A stretch of 64,000 nucleotides of DNA from Streptomyces diastaticus subsp. diastaticus (GTDB taxonomy: Bacteria; Actinomycetota; Actinomycetes; Streptomycetales; Streptomycetaceae). Location: contig NZ_BLLN01000003.1 in NCBI RefSeq assembly GCF_011170125.1, positions 1,808,501-1,872,500 of the forward strand, written 5' to 3'. The notes under the pieces were generated by a model. It was not told the DNA's origin, ran no database searches, and was given only the letters and a program-made list of their open reading frames with translations. Positions 35,087 to 43,763 of this stretch are shown one piece after another; position 1 is the stretch's first letter; each line of letters opens with the position of its first letter. The translations under genes and the position numbers were made by a program.

Positions 35087-36223
35087 TCACGCGGGGTCGA
35101 TGCGCTGGATCGCGCCCCCGATGTTGAGCACGTACAGCTCGCCGGCGTCGTCCTGAGCGAAGGAGATGACCTCGCCGGCGGTGACGCCGAGATCGCCCTC
35201 GCCGGTCACCTCGCCGTCCTCGATCCGCAGGGTGCGGATCGTGCCGTCGCAGTAGTCGCTGAACACGTACTGCCCCACGAGATCCGGCAGTGCCTCGCCG
35301 CGGTAGACGTAGCCGCCGGTCACCGAGCAGCCCAGGCCGCCGCGGCCGTACTCGTGGACCGGCGGGACGTGGTTCGCGGGCTCGGTGCCGCCACGGAAGG
35401 GGTGGGTGCCCTCCATCGAGGACCAGCCGTAGTTCTCGCCGCCCGTGCTGCCGGCCGGGGCCCAGTCGATCTCCTCCCAGTCGCTCTGCCCGACGTCGCC
35501 GACGAGGAGGTCGCCCGTGCCCTTGTCGAAGGAGAACCGCCAGGGGTTGCGGAGCCCGTACGCCCAGATCTCGTCCCTCGCGTCCGGGTCGTCCACGAAC
35601 GGGTTGTCCGCCGGGACCGCGTACGGGTCGCCGCCGCCCGGGTCGATGCGCAGGATCTTGCCGAGCAGCGTGTCCAGGCTCTGCCCGTTGCCGTGCGGGT
35701 CGCCGCCCGAACCGCCGTCGCCCAGCGCGATGTAGAGATGACCGTCGGGGCCGAACGCGATGCCGCCGCCGTTGTGGTTGGCGTACGGCTGGGTCTGGGT
35801 GAGGACGGTGCGCCGGCTGTCCGGCTGGACCGCGCCGTCCTCCACGGCGAACTCGTCGATGGTACTGGTGCCCTCCAGGTCGGTGTACGAGACGTAGAAG
35901 TGCGCGGCCGTCTCGTCGAACGCGATGCCCAGCAGGCCGCGTTCGCCGTCCGTCGTGGTCTCGTCGGAGATGTCGAGCACCGGGTCACTCAGGCCCTGGC
36001 CGTCCAGGACCCGTACGGTGCCCCCGCGTTCGGCGATCCACAGGGTGTCGCCGGGCCCGGCGGCGCCGGCGGTCGGGTTCTGTGCCTCGGCCACTTCCGT
36101 GAGGGTGACCGCGGCCTGCCGGGCCGGTGGTCCGGGCTCGTCGGCCGACGCCGTGGACGGGGCCACGGACGCGACGAGGCAGAGCGTGCCGAGGAGTGCG
36201 GAGCATCTGGTGCGAGCGTTCAC
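35087..36223 (-). CDS. Secreted PQQ-dependent sugar dehydrogenase-like beta-propeller (GSDH family)
   Basis: This 378-residue exported protein starts with a signal peptide (LLGTLCLVASVAPSTASA, cleavage probably after ASA). The mature part is a six-bladed propeller of the glucose/sorbosone dehydrogenase family, with ERGLLGIAFD, NHNGGGIAFGPDGHLYIALGDGG, LLGKILRIDP and YGLRNPWRFSFD repeats. Family members oxidise aldoses with PQQ, but many actinobacterial ones have no proven substrate. The ATG at 36223 precedes the basic n-region. It stands alone, convergent with antA. Confidence 0.85.
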   Translation of the reverse strand: MNARTRCSALLGTLCLVASVAPSTASADEPGPPARQAAVTLTEVAEAQNPTAGAAGPGDTLWIAERGGTVRVLDGQGLSDPVLDISDETTTDGERGLLGIAFDETAAHFYVSYTDLEGTSTIDEFAVEDGAVQPDSRRTVLTQTQPYANHNGGGIAFGPDGHLYIALGDGGSGGDPHGNGQSLDTLLGKILRIDPGGGDPYAVPADNPFVDDPDARDEIWAYGLRNPWRFSFDKGTGDLLVGDVGQSDWEEIDWAPAGSTGGENYGWSSMEGTHPFRGGTEPANHVPPVHEYGRGGLGCSVTGGYVYRGEALPDLVGQYVFSDYCDGTIRTLRIEDGEVTGEGDLGVTAGEVISFAQDDAGELYVLNIGGAIQRIDPA

Positions 36224-36454
36224 CGTGGCCTCCTGGAGGCGGCGACATGGGGGGAGTCCACCCGGCTGCCCGGGGCGGAAAGTGCGTCGGGGGGTCCGGG
36301 CCAGTACGCGACCTGGGTGGGGGAGTGGTGGGGCGGTGGGTTACCGGTCACAGACGAGGATAGGGGGACGGGAAGGTCTGGCCTAGACCAACGTTCCGGC
36401 CATCCGGCCGTGAGAGCGGTACGAAAGACGCGTCGCCGGGCTGGTCCCGGGCGG

Positions 36455-37036
36455 TCAGCGGCCGGGTGCTCCCGCGCGCAGTCCGTCCATCACGAGGTCC
36501 AGGAGGCGGGCGGCGCGCGGCTGCCAGTCCTCCCCCTGGCCGATCTGCCACAGGCCCGCGATGGCGAGGAAGAAGTCGTCCTCGCTCACGCCGGGCCGGA
36601 TGGTGCCCGCCTCCTCGTTGGCGCGGAGCAGGAGTCCGGCCGCTTCCATGACCGGGGTGGGGCCGGGCTTGTCGGGGCCGCCCGGGGCGCTGGTGACCAG
36701 CCGGATCGCGTCCGCCAGGCCGGCCTTGGTCATGGCGAACCGGGCCAGGCGGTCCATCCACTCGCGCAGGGCCTCTCCGGGTTCGCGGGTGTCGAGCAGC
36801 GTGCTCGCCGCCCGGGCCACCTGCTGCATCTCGTAGCGGTACACCTCCAGGACGAGCGCTTCCCGATGCGGGAAGTTGCGGTAGAACGTGCCCTGTCCGA
36901 CGCCCGCCTTCCTGGCGATCGAGCTGAGCGGGGCGTCCGCGCACCGCGTCAGTTCGGCGGTGGCCACCTCAAGGATGCGCTCACGGTTGCGCTGGGCGTC
37001 CGAGCGCAGGGGGGCGTCCTTCCTCGGTCGGGACAC
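36455..37036 (-). CDS. TetR-family transcriptional regulator
   Basis: This 193-residue TetR regulator has an N-terminal helix-turn-helix in LSSIARKAGVGQGTFYRNFP near residues 38-57, followed by a helical ligand domain. It is divergent from the molybdenum hydroxylase operon. Two perfect palindromes in the 190-bp gap (37081-37094 and 37113-37130) are the expected operators, so it probably represses both itself and the operon. The GTG 37036 start has AGGAGG only 4 bp upstream, and a slightly later start is possible. Confidence 0.88.
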   Translation of the reverse strand: MSRPRKDAPLRSDAQRNRERILEVATAELTRCADAPLSSIARKAGVGQGTFYRNFPHREALVLEVYRYEMQQVARAASTLLDTREPGEALREWMDRLARFAMTKAGLADAIRLVTSAPGGPDKPGPTPVMEAAGLLLRANEEAGTIRPGVSEDDFFLAIAGLWQIGQGEDWQPRAARLLDLVMDGLRAGAPGR

Positions 37037-37080
37037 GCATCCTCCTCACGGGCTCCTGGCCGAATCCCGTCCTTGTTAAG

Positions 37081-37094
37081 CGGACAGCTGTCCG
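37081..37094. promoter_or_regulatory. TetR operator 1, CGGACAGCTGTCCG
   Basis: This perfect 14-bp palindrome shares the core GGACAGCTGTCC with operator 2, with centres 34 bp apart. It is 45 bp upstream of the tetR start and probably overlaps its promoter. Confidence 0.75.
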
Positions 37095-37112
37095 TTACGT
37101 TTTCCAGCAGTG

Positions 37113-37130
37113 ACCGGACAGCTGTCCGGT
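37113..37130. promoter_or_regulatory. TetR operator 2, ACCGGACAGCTGTCCGGT
   Basis: This perfect 18-bp palindrome with the same core as operator 1 is followed by GTTAGGTTCACC. It lies about 95 bp before the iron-sulphur subunit gene and probably overlaps that promoter. Confidence 0.75.
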
Positions 37131-37224
37131 TAGGTTCACCTTAGCGCCGTCTGCCGTCGGCAGTCACCCCCGGCCCCCGCCGACAGCCCTGATTCCTGAC
37201 CTCAGACACCAGAGAAGGCTGATC

Positions 37225-37800
37225 ATGGCCCCAGAACCGTCGTCGACCTCCAGCGCGATCACCCTGCACGTCAACGGCGAGCAGCACCGGCTGACCGTCG
37301 ACCACCGCACCACACTCCTCGACGCCCTGCGCGAACGCCTCGACCTCACCGGTACCAAGAAGGGCTGCGACCAAGGCCAGTGCGGCGCCTGCACCGTCCT
37401 GGTCGACCAGCGGCGCGTCGTCTCCTGCCTCAGCCTCGCGGTCGCCGCCGAGGGGCGCGAGGTCACCACCATCGAGGGCATGGCCGACGGCGACGACCTC
37501 CACCCCGTCCAGCAGGCGTTCCTCGACCTCGACGGTTACCAGTGCGGCTACTGCACGCCCGGACAGATCTGCTCGGCCGTCGCCCTCATCGAGGAACACG
37601 CGGCCGGCTGGCCGAGCGCCGTCACCCCCGACGTGGGTCCGGACACCGCGCCCGCCCCGCTGACCCCCGACGAGATCCGGGAACGGCTGAGCGGCAACCT
37701 GTGCCGTTGCGGCGCCTACGTCCCGATCGTCCAGGCCGTCGCCCGCGCGGCCGAAACGCACGCACAGAGCCGGACCCGGGCCGAGGAGGCCGCCGCGTGA
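37225..37800 (+). CDS. Molybdenum hydroxylase [2Fe-2S] subunit (PaoA/YagT-like)
   Basis: This is a 191-residue small subunit of the xanthine oxidase family. CDQGQCGACTVLV with an earlier Cys and a later Cys binds the plant-type [2Fe-2S] cluster. CGYCTPGQI and LCRCGAY hold the second cluster near the molybdopterin. It moves electrons from the Mo site to FAD. It is first in a four-gene operon with GTGA or ATGA overlaps, controlled by the divergent TetR. The substrate is probably an aldehyde or N-heterocycle; the closest-looking known system is the periplasmic aldehyde oxidase PaoABC, but no Tat signal is seen here. Confidence 0.9.
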   Translation: MAPEPSSTSSAITLHVNGEQHRLTVDHRTTLLDALRERLDLTGTKKGCDQGQCGACTVLVDQRRVVSCLSLAVAAEGREVTTIEGMADGDDLHPVQQAFLDLDGYQCGYCTPGQICSAVALIEEHAAGWPSAVTPDVGPDTAPAPLTPDEIRERLSGNLCRCGAYVPIVQAVARAAETHAQSRTRAEEAAA

Positions 37801-38786
37801 AGCAGTTCGACTACCGCCGCGCCCACGACGTCGACGGAGCCCTCGCCCTGCTCGCCGCCGATCCGGACGCCCGGTTCCTCGGCGGCGGCACCAACCTCGT
37901 CGACCTGATGAAGACCGGCGTCGAACGCCCCGCCCGCCTCGTCGACCTCCGCGAACTCCCCCTGGACCGCGTCGAGCGCACCCCGGACGGCGGCCTGCGC
38001 GTCGGCGCCACCGTCACCAACAGCGACCTCGCCGCCCACCCGTACGTCCGCCGCCACTACCCGGCGCTGACCCAGGCCGTCCTCGCCGGCGCCTCCGGCC
38101 AACTGCGCAACATGGCCACCGTCGGCGGCAACCTGCTCCAGCGCACCCGCTGTGGCTACTTCACCGACGTCAGCCGGCCGTGCAACAAGCGCGCCCCGGG
38201 CAGCGGCTGCCCGGCCGTCAGCGGCGAGCACCACAACCACGCGGTCCTCGGCGCCTCCGACCACTGTGTGGCCGTCCACCCCTCCGACATGGGCGTCGCC
38301 CTCACCGCGTTCGACGCCGTCGTCTCCTACGAGACCCCCGACGGGCCGGGCCGGACGCCGGTCACCGACTTCTACCTCCCCGTCGGCGACACCCCGCACC
38401 GGGAGACCACCCTCCCGCCCGGCGCGCTGATCACCCACATCACCCTTCCGCCCGCGCCCGCCGCCCGTTCCCGCTACCGCAAGGTGCGCGAACGCGCCTC
38501 GTACGCCTTCGCCATCGGCTCCGTCGCCGCCGCGCTCACCGTCGAGGACGGTCGCGTACGCGAAGCGCGCCTGGCCCTGGGGGCCGTCGCCTCCCGGCCC
38601 TGGCGCGCCCGCGCCGCCGAGGCCGTCCTGACCGGCGCGCCGGCCGACGGCACGACCTTCGCCGCCGCCGCCGACGCCGAACTGGCGGCCGCCCGGCCAC
38701 TGCCCCGCAACGGATACAAGGTGCCCCTCATGCGCAACCTGGTCGTCTCCGTCCTGACCGAACTCGCCGAGGGGGACGCCCGATGA
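37797..38786 (+). CDS. Molybdenum hydroxylase FAD subunit (PaoB/YagS-like)
   Basis: This 329-residue FAD-binding medium subunit has FLGGGTNLVDLMKTGV near residue 27 and the ATVGGNLLQRTRC flavin loop near 108. An extra Cys-rich insertion follows (RCGYFTDVSRPCNKR, SGCPAVSG, ASDHCVAVHPSD), which in PaoB-type subunits holds a [4Fe-4S] cluster that ordinary xanthine dehydrogenases lack. The GTG start overlaps the previous stop as GTGA. Confidence 0.9.
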   Translation: MKQFDYRRAHDVDGALALLAADPDARFLGGGTNLVDLMKTGVERPARLVDLRELPLDRVERTPDGGLRVGATVTNSDLAAHPYVRRHYPALTQAVLAGASGQLRNMATVGGNLLQRTRCGYFTDVSRPCNKRAPGSGCPAVSGEHHNHAVLGASDHCVAVHPSDMGVALTAFDAVVSYETPDGPGRTPVTDFYLPVGDTPHRETTLPPGALITHITLPPAPAARSRYRKVRERASYAFAIGSVAAALTVEDGRVREARLALGAVASRPWRARAAEAVLTGAPADGTTFAAAADAELAAARPLPRNGYKVPLMRNLVVSVLTELAEGDAR

Positions 38787-40936
38787 CGACGACCACACCC
38801 GCCTCGGCAGCCGTGCGCGCGGCCGTCGGCACCGCCCACACCCGCGTGGAAGGCCGCGACAAGGTCACCGGCGCGGCCCGCTACGCGGGAGAGATCCCGT
38901 TCGCCGGACTCGCCCACGGCTGGCTGGTGCTGTCCACGATCACCCGCGGCCGCGTCCGCGAGGTCCGCACCGCCCCGGTACTGCGGATGCCGGGCGTCCT
39001 GGCCGTGCTGCACCACGGCAACGCCCCGCGGCTGCGGACCGACTACGTCGGCCTGCTCGGCGTCCCGCCGGACCCGGCGGCCTGCGTCTTCCAGGACGAC
39101 CGGGTGCCGTTCGCCGGCTGGCCCGTGGCGCTCGTCGTCGCAGAGACGCCCGAGCAGGCCAGGGAGGCGGCCGAGGCGCTCGCAGTCACGTACGAGCAGG
39201 AGCCGCACGACACCGCGCTCGTCGCCGGCCACCCCGGCGCCTACGCCCCTCAGGGCCACATGCCCGCGGAGACCGCCAAGGGGGACCTGGAGGCGGAACT
39301 CGCCGCCTCCGCCGTCGTCGTGGCCGAGGAGTACACCACCCCCGAGGAACAGCACAGCATGATGGAGCCGCACGCGGCCACCGCCCTGTGGGACGGCGGC
39401 CGTCTGGAGGTCGTCGACTCCAACCAGGGCGCGGGCTGGGTGCGCGACGAGCTGGCCACCCTGTTCTCGCTCGACCCCTCCGCCGTGCGCGTACGCTCCG
39501 AGCACATCGGCGGCGGCTTCGGCAGCAAGGGCCCGCGCGCCCACCAGGTCTGCGCCGTGATGGCCACCACGGCCCTGCACCGGCCGGTGCGCGTGGTGCT
39601 GACCCGGCGCCAGCTCTTCTCCCTGGCCGGATACCGCAGCCCCACCACACAGCGCGTCAGGCTCGGCGCCGGTCCCGACGGGCGGCTCCGCGCCCTGGAA
39701 CACCGCTCGCTCAACCAGACGTCCAGGGTGTACGAGTTCGTCGAGCCCAGCGCCGGCGTGGCCCGCGTGATGTACGACGCCGCCGCACACCGCACCGCCA
39801 ACCACGTCGTACGGCTCGACGTGCCCTCGCCGACCTGGATGCGGGCACCCGGCGAGGCACCGGGGTCGTTCGCGATCGAAGCGGCCCTGGACGAACTGGC
39901 CGAGCGCGCCGGCGTCGACCCGATCGAGCTGCGCGTACGCAACGAACCGCAGGCGGGCCCGGTCTCCGGACTCCCCTTCAGCAGCCGCAACCTGGTCGCC
40001 TGTTTCCGCGAGGGCGCGCGCAGGTTCGGCTGGGCGGACCGCGACCCGCGCCCCGGGCTGCGACGCGACGGCCGGTGGCTGCTGGGGACCGGCACGGCGG
40101 CCGCCTCCTTCGGTGCCGGGGCCGCCCCCTCCACGGCGCTGGTGACGGCCGAGGCCGACGGCACCTTCACCGTACGGATCGCCGCCGCCGACATCGGTAC
40201 CGGCGCCCGCACCGCCCTCACCCTCATCGCGGCCGACGCCCTCAGGACCACCCCCGAACGCGTCCGGGTCCGCATCGGCGACAGTGACTTCGGCCAGGCG
40301 ATGATCGCGGGCGGCTCCATGGGCACCCGCTCCTGGGCCTGGGCGGTCACCGCCGCCGCCGCCGAACTGCTCGAACGCCTCGCCCTGGGTACCGGCATCC
40401 CCCCGGAGGGCGTCACCGTGCGGTCCGACACCACCGAGGCCCTGGCCGCCCTCGCCCAGAAGGAGCGGCACTCCTTCGGAGCCCAGTTCGCCGAGGTCGC
40501 CGTGGACACCGCCACCGGCGAGGTGCGTGTGCGCCGCATGCTGGGCATCTTCGCGGCGGGCCGCATCGTCAACCCGCTCACCGCCCGCAACCAACTCGTC
40601 GGCGGCATGACCTGGGGCATCTCCATGGCTCTGCACGAAGAGGCCGTCCGCGACCACCGCACCGGCGCCCACTACGCCCCCGACCTCGCCGGGTACCACG
40701 TGGCCACGCACGCCGACGTCCCGGACATCGAGGCCGACTGGGTGGACGACCACGACCCGGACGACCCGGTCGGCATCAAGGGCATCGGCGAGGTCGGCAT
40801 CGTCGGCGCGGCGGCGGCCGTCGCCAACGCGGTCTGGCACGCCACCGGCGTGCGCCACCGGGAGCTGCCGATCCGGCCCGACCGGATCATCACGGCGGCG
40901 AGGAACCGGCCCGGCGGGGGAGCGGTGGATGCTTGA
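38783..40936 (+). CDS. Molybdenum hydroxylase catalytic subunit (PaoC/YagR-like)
   Basis: This is a 717-residue molybdopterin-cytosine-dinucleotide-type large subunit. HIGGGFGSKG and MRAPGEAPGSFAIEAALDEL are cofactor-binding segments, GGSMGTRSWAWA is typical of the YagR branch, and the late GIKGIGEVGIVGAAAAV contains the catalytic Glu. It hydroxylates or oxidises the substrate at the Mo centre. It starts with ATGA on the preceding stop and overlaps xdhC by 8 bp. Confidence 0.9.
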   Translation: MTTTTPASAAVRAAVGTAHTRVEGRDKVTGAARYAGEIPFAGLAHGWLVLSTITRGRVREVRTAPVLRMPGVLAVLHHGNAPRLRTDYVGLLGVPPDPAACVFQDDRVPFAGWPVALVVAETPEQAREAAEALAVTYEQEPHDTALVAGHPGAYAPQGHMPAETAKGDLEAELAASAVVVAEEYTTPEEQHSMMEPHAATALWDGGRLEVVDSNQGAGWVRDELATLFSLDPSAVRVRSEHIGGGFGSKGPRAHQVCAVMATTALHRPVRVVLTRRQLFSLAGYRSPTTQRVRLGAGPDGRLRALEHRSLNQTSRVYEFVEPSAGVARVMYDAAAHRTANHVVRLDVPSPTWMRAPGEAPGSFAIEAALDELAERAGVDPIELRVRNEPQAGPVSGLPFSSRNLVACFREGARRFGWADRDPRPGLRRDGRWLLGTGTAAASFGAGAAPSTALVTAEADGTFTVRIAAADIGTGARTALTLIAADALRTTPERVRVRIGDSDFGQAMIAGGSMGTRSWAWAVTAAAAELLERLALGTGIPPEGVTVRSDTTEALAALAQKERHSFGAQFAEVAVDTATGEVRVRRMLGIFAAGRIVNPLTARNQLVGGMTWGISMALHEEAVRDHRTGAHYAPDLAGYHVATHADVPDIEADWVDDHDPDDPVGIKGIGEVGIVGAAAAVANAVWHATGVRHRELPIRPDRIITAARNRPGGGAVDA

Positions 40937-42059
40937 CATCACCGGCGAACTGCACCGGTGGATGGAGGAGGGCCGGGAGTTCGCCGTCGGCACCGTCGTC
41001 GCCACCAGCGGCAGCGCCCCGCGCGGCCCCGGTGCCGCCCTCGCCGTCGACAGCGACGGCACGGTCGTCGGATCGGTCTCCGGCGGCTGCGTCGAGGGCG
41101 CCGTCCACGAACTGTGCGTCCAGTCCCTCCAGGACGGTACGACCGTGCGCGAACGGTTCGGCTACAGCGACGAGGACGCCTTCGCGGTCGGACTGACCTG
41201 CGGTGGGGAGCTCGACGTGATGGTCACCCCGGTCCGCGTGGACACCCCGGACCGGGCGGTGCTGCGTGCCGCGCTCTCCGCCGCCGCGGCCGGCTCCCCG
41301 GCCGCCCTCGCCCGGGTCGTCGCCGGCCCCGCCGGGCTACTGGGACGCGCCATGCTCGTCCACGCGGACGGCACCCACGAGGGCGGGTTCGGCGGCCACC
41401 CGGCGCTGGACGGTACGGCGGCGGCCGAGGCCCGGGCGCTGCTGGACGCCGGGCGCAACGGAACCGTCGAACTGTCCGAGCACGGTTCGCACTGCCCCGG
41501 CGGCCTGACGCTGTTCGTCGAGACCAGCCGACCGCCTCCCCGCATGATCGTCTTCGGTGCCGTCGACTTCGCCGCAGCGCTCGTGCGCGTGGGCAAGTTC
41601 CTCGGCCACCACGTGACGGTGTGCGACGCCCGGCCCGTCTTCGCCACCCGGGCCCGGTTCCCCGAGGCCGACGAGGTCGTCGTCGAGTGGCCGCACCACT
41701 ATCTGCGGCGCACCCCGACCGACGGGCGCACCGTGCTGTGCGTCCTCACCCACGAGGCCCGCTTCGACGTGCCGCTGCTCACGGAGGCCCTGCGCAGGCC
41801 CTGCGCCTTCATCGGTGCGATGGGCTCACGCCGTACCCACGAGGAACGGACACGACGGCTGCGCGAGGCGGGCCTGACCACACGTGAACTGGAGCGGCTG
41901 CGCTCGCCCGTCGGCCTGGACCTCGGCGCCCGGACCCCGGAGGAGACCGCCTTGTCGATCGCGGCGGAGATCGTCGCGACCCGCCACGGCGGCACCGGTC
42001 TGCCCCTCACCGGCCGGGCGGAGCCGATCCACCGCGACCTGTCGCCGACGGGCGTCTGA
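40929..42059 (+). CDS. xdhC: XdhC/CoxI-family molybdenum cofactor insertion factor
   Basis: This 376-residue XdhC-family chaperone has an N-terminal XdhC/CoxI segment (ATSGSAPRGPGAALAV, GSVSGGCVEGAVHE, GLTCGGELDV). A C-terminal Rossmann-like domain (VFGAVDFAAALVRVGKFLGHHV, FIGAMGSRRTHEERTRRL) follows. These proteins bind and deliver mature, sulphurated Mo cofactor to the hydroxylase. It is the last gene of the operon. Confidence 0.88.
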   Translation: MLDITGELHRWMEEGREFAVGTVVATSGSAPRGPGAALAVDSDGTVVGSVSGGCVEGAVHELCVQSLQDGTTVRERFGYSDEDAFAVGLTCGGELDVMVTPVRVDTPDRAVLRAALSAAAAGSPAALARVVAGPAGLLGRAMLVHADGTHEGGFGGHPALDGTAAAEARALLDAGRNGTVELSEHGSHCPGGLTLFVETSRPPPRMIVFGAVDFAAALVRVGKFLGHHVTVCDARPVFATRARFPEADEVVVEWPHHYLRRTPTDGRTVLCVLTHEARFDVPLLTEALRRPCAFIGAMGSRRTHEERTRRLREAGLTTRELERLRSPVGLDLGARTPEETALSIAAEIVATRHGGTGLPLTGRAEPIHRDLSPTGV

Positions 42060-42203
42060 CGGCGCCCGCCGCGGCAGCGCCGAAGGACGCGGAAGGCCGG
42101 CCGGACGGCGCGCCGACGTACCCGGCCGGCTTGGCACGGGCCTGAAGCCGTGCGGGCGAGACCTCGGCAGGTACCGAGGGTGCGGGTCCCACCGGGGACG
42201 GGG

Positions 42204-42367
42204 TATAGTCGATCTTGAAGGCGCCCGGTCGTTTCGGCGGGTGGTCGCCCGCGCGTTGGTGGTCCAAGGAAAGACGCCCCGCTTCCTGCGGGGAGATGCA
42301 GGTGCAAGGCCTGCCCAGCGCTCCGCGAGAAGGGCCCCGTTCCCGGCACCACAGGAACGGGGCCCTT
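42204..42367 (+). ncRNA. Predicted small RNA unit with a tRNA-like fold
   Basis: A TATAGT -10-like hexamer (42204-42209) precedes a ~150-nt region closed by a perfect 14-bp terminator hairpin (42330-42367). Within it, 42253-42322 can fold as a cloverleaf. The acceptor pairs GCGTTGG with CCAGCGC (one G-T). A short D arm GTC/GAC, anticodon arm CCCCG-CTTCCTG-CGGGG and T arm GCAGG-TGCAAGG-CCTGC complete it. The loop would present TCC (Gly), but the T loop lacks the second T, the D stem is 3 bp, the variable loop is 4 nt and CCG replaces CCA. A 5' hairpin (about 42220-42251) precedes it. It is probably a regulatory or tRNA-derived RNA, not a standard tRNA. Confidence 0.55.
42330..42367 (+). terminator. 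Rho-independent-type terminator of the small RNA
   Basis: AAGGGCCCCGTTCC (42330-42343) pairs perfectly with GGAACGGGGCCCTT (42354-42367), with a 10-base loop and a short TT at the end of the stem. It lies 8 bases after the tRNA-like fold and 94 bp beyond it is the convergent hypothetical gene. Confidence 0.85.
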
Positions 42368-42460
42368 CGCATGGGCCGCTTCTCCCGGAAACCGAGCCGC
42401 CGGCAGGCGGAGCCTGCCGGGGCCGTGACGGTCAGGCCGCTCGATACGGCGGCGGCGTCC

Positions 42461-43561
42461 TCACTCCTGGTCCCAGTCCGGGTGGACGGTGGGACCGGGG
42501 AGCCTGAGGTCGGTGCAGCCCCGGCGTGCGGCCTGGTCCCTCGCGAACGCGCCGAGAAGGCCGCGTACGTCGCTCATCGGAAGCGCTGACCCGGTGTGGT
42601 TCCGGGTGTAGCTGGTGGCGAGGAAGTTCGCCGATTCGCCGGCGCACCGGGCCGCGGCGCGGCCGAAGTCCTGGCCGAGAAGCGCGTCGCGGGCGCTGCG
42701 CCCCTCCGGCACCTGGAGATTGGACGAGACGAGCCTCTCGAACGGCTTGTCCGTCCAGTCGCCGTACCAGCCCGTGAGGCTCACCGCGGGCAGGCCGCTG
42801 CCGGAGTCGATCAGCGAGCAGTGGGTGATCGAGGCGTGCTCGTCCGTGGGCGCGACCACCTGCCATCGCTCACCGGACGGGCTGGCGGGCAGCCTGGTCC
42901 CGGCCAGCCACCCGCACATCGTGCCCCTGGCCCCGGCAAGGGACACCCCGCGGACCGGTTCGACCCGCTCCGGCAGCGGCAGGGCATCGGCACCGCACCC
43001 GGTCTCCACGTTGGCGCCGTTGGCGATCCGCACCGCCGTACGCAGGGACTCGGGCGAGGGGTCGCTCTCCACGCCGTGGGTGTACACCTTGGTGACCAGG
43101 CGCCGCGCCCGGCCCTCCGAATCGGGGCCCAGCTTCGGGCACTCCTGGAGGATCACGGGGCCGAACTTGCCGTAGAAGCCCGGGACGGAGCGGGGATAGG
43201 CGAAACGGAGGTCCCTCGGGACGGTGAACTCCATGTCGAGCGGACCCAGCGGCTCGCCGGTGTCCATCTCCGCCCGCACATCGAGGACGAAGTGCCGGCC
43301 GTCGCTCTCGTCCACCCCGCACCTGAGCGGACCGCTCCCGGTGCCGAAGGTGTCCTTGGCGCCCTGAAGCCGTTCGGCCGGCAACAGCTCGGCCAGCTCA
43401 CGGCCCGACAGGTGGCCCCCGCACAGCGTCGCCGCGTACCACCACGGCTGCCACACCGGCTTGGCCAGCCATCCGGCGCCCGCGAGGAGCGCGAGCACCA
43501 CCCCCACGATTCCCAGCACCCGACCGCCGGGCAGCCACCGCACGCCCCGTATCCCCGCCAT
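42461..43561 (-). CDS. Hypothetical membrane-anchored secreted protein
   Basis: I do not recognise the family. The protein has 366 residues. One N-terminal membrane segment (VLGIVGVVLALLAGAGWLA, residues about 14-32) suggests type II anchoring with an extracytoplasmic body. Several cysteines (in TLCGGHLSG, LRCGVDES, LQECPKLG, ETGCGADA, TMCGWLAG, HCSLID, ARCAGES, RGCTD) could form disulphides. Streptomyces genomes carry similar single-TM proteins of unknown role. The ATG 43561 is chosen just before the basic n-region; the frame extends upstream through non-coding sequence. It stands alone. Confidence 0.75.
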   Translation of the reverse strand: MAGIRGVRWLPGGRVLGIVGVVLALLAGAGWLAKPVWQPWWYAATLCGGHLSGRELAELLPAERLQGAKDTFGTGSGPLRCGVDESDGRHFVLDVRAEMDTGEPLGPLDMEFTVPRDLRFAYPRSVPGFYGKFGPVILQECPKLGPDSEGRARRLVTKVYTHGVESDPSPESLRTAVRIANGANVETGCGADALPLPERVEPVRGVSLAGARGTMCGWLAGTRLPASPSGERWQVVAPTDEHASITHCSLIDSGSGLPAVSLTGWYGDWTDKPFERLVSSNLQVPEGRSARDALLGQDFGRAAARCAGESANFLATSYTRNHTGSALPMSDVRGLLGAFARDQAARRGCTDLRLPGPTVHPDWDQE

Positions 43562-43763
43562 GACCTGCAGTCTCCCCCGTCGCCGCCAGTGCTTCCCCGA
43601 CGCGCGCAGCCTACGCGGTGCCCCGATCCGGCCGGCTCGCGGCCCGAACGTGACGAGGACATCAGTGGTACCCCTGCGCCGGGCGCGCCGACGGGAGAAG
43701 TACGGTTGGCGGAAAGGGCCGCCCGGCAGTCCCCTTCGACTGTCCGGCAGGAAAGGAGGAGCG

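Noticed and set aside
34890..35156. Small protein with 8-residue repeats across the octamer array
   Set aside because: Three octamers give a periodic peptide by arithmetic alone; it runs through a terminator hairpin and into an antisense gene.
42253..42322. Functional tRNA-Gly gene
   Set aside because: The T loop lacks the conserved second T, the D stem has 3 bp, the variable loop has 4 nt and no CCA end is encoded; kept only as a tRNA-like RNA.
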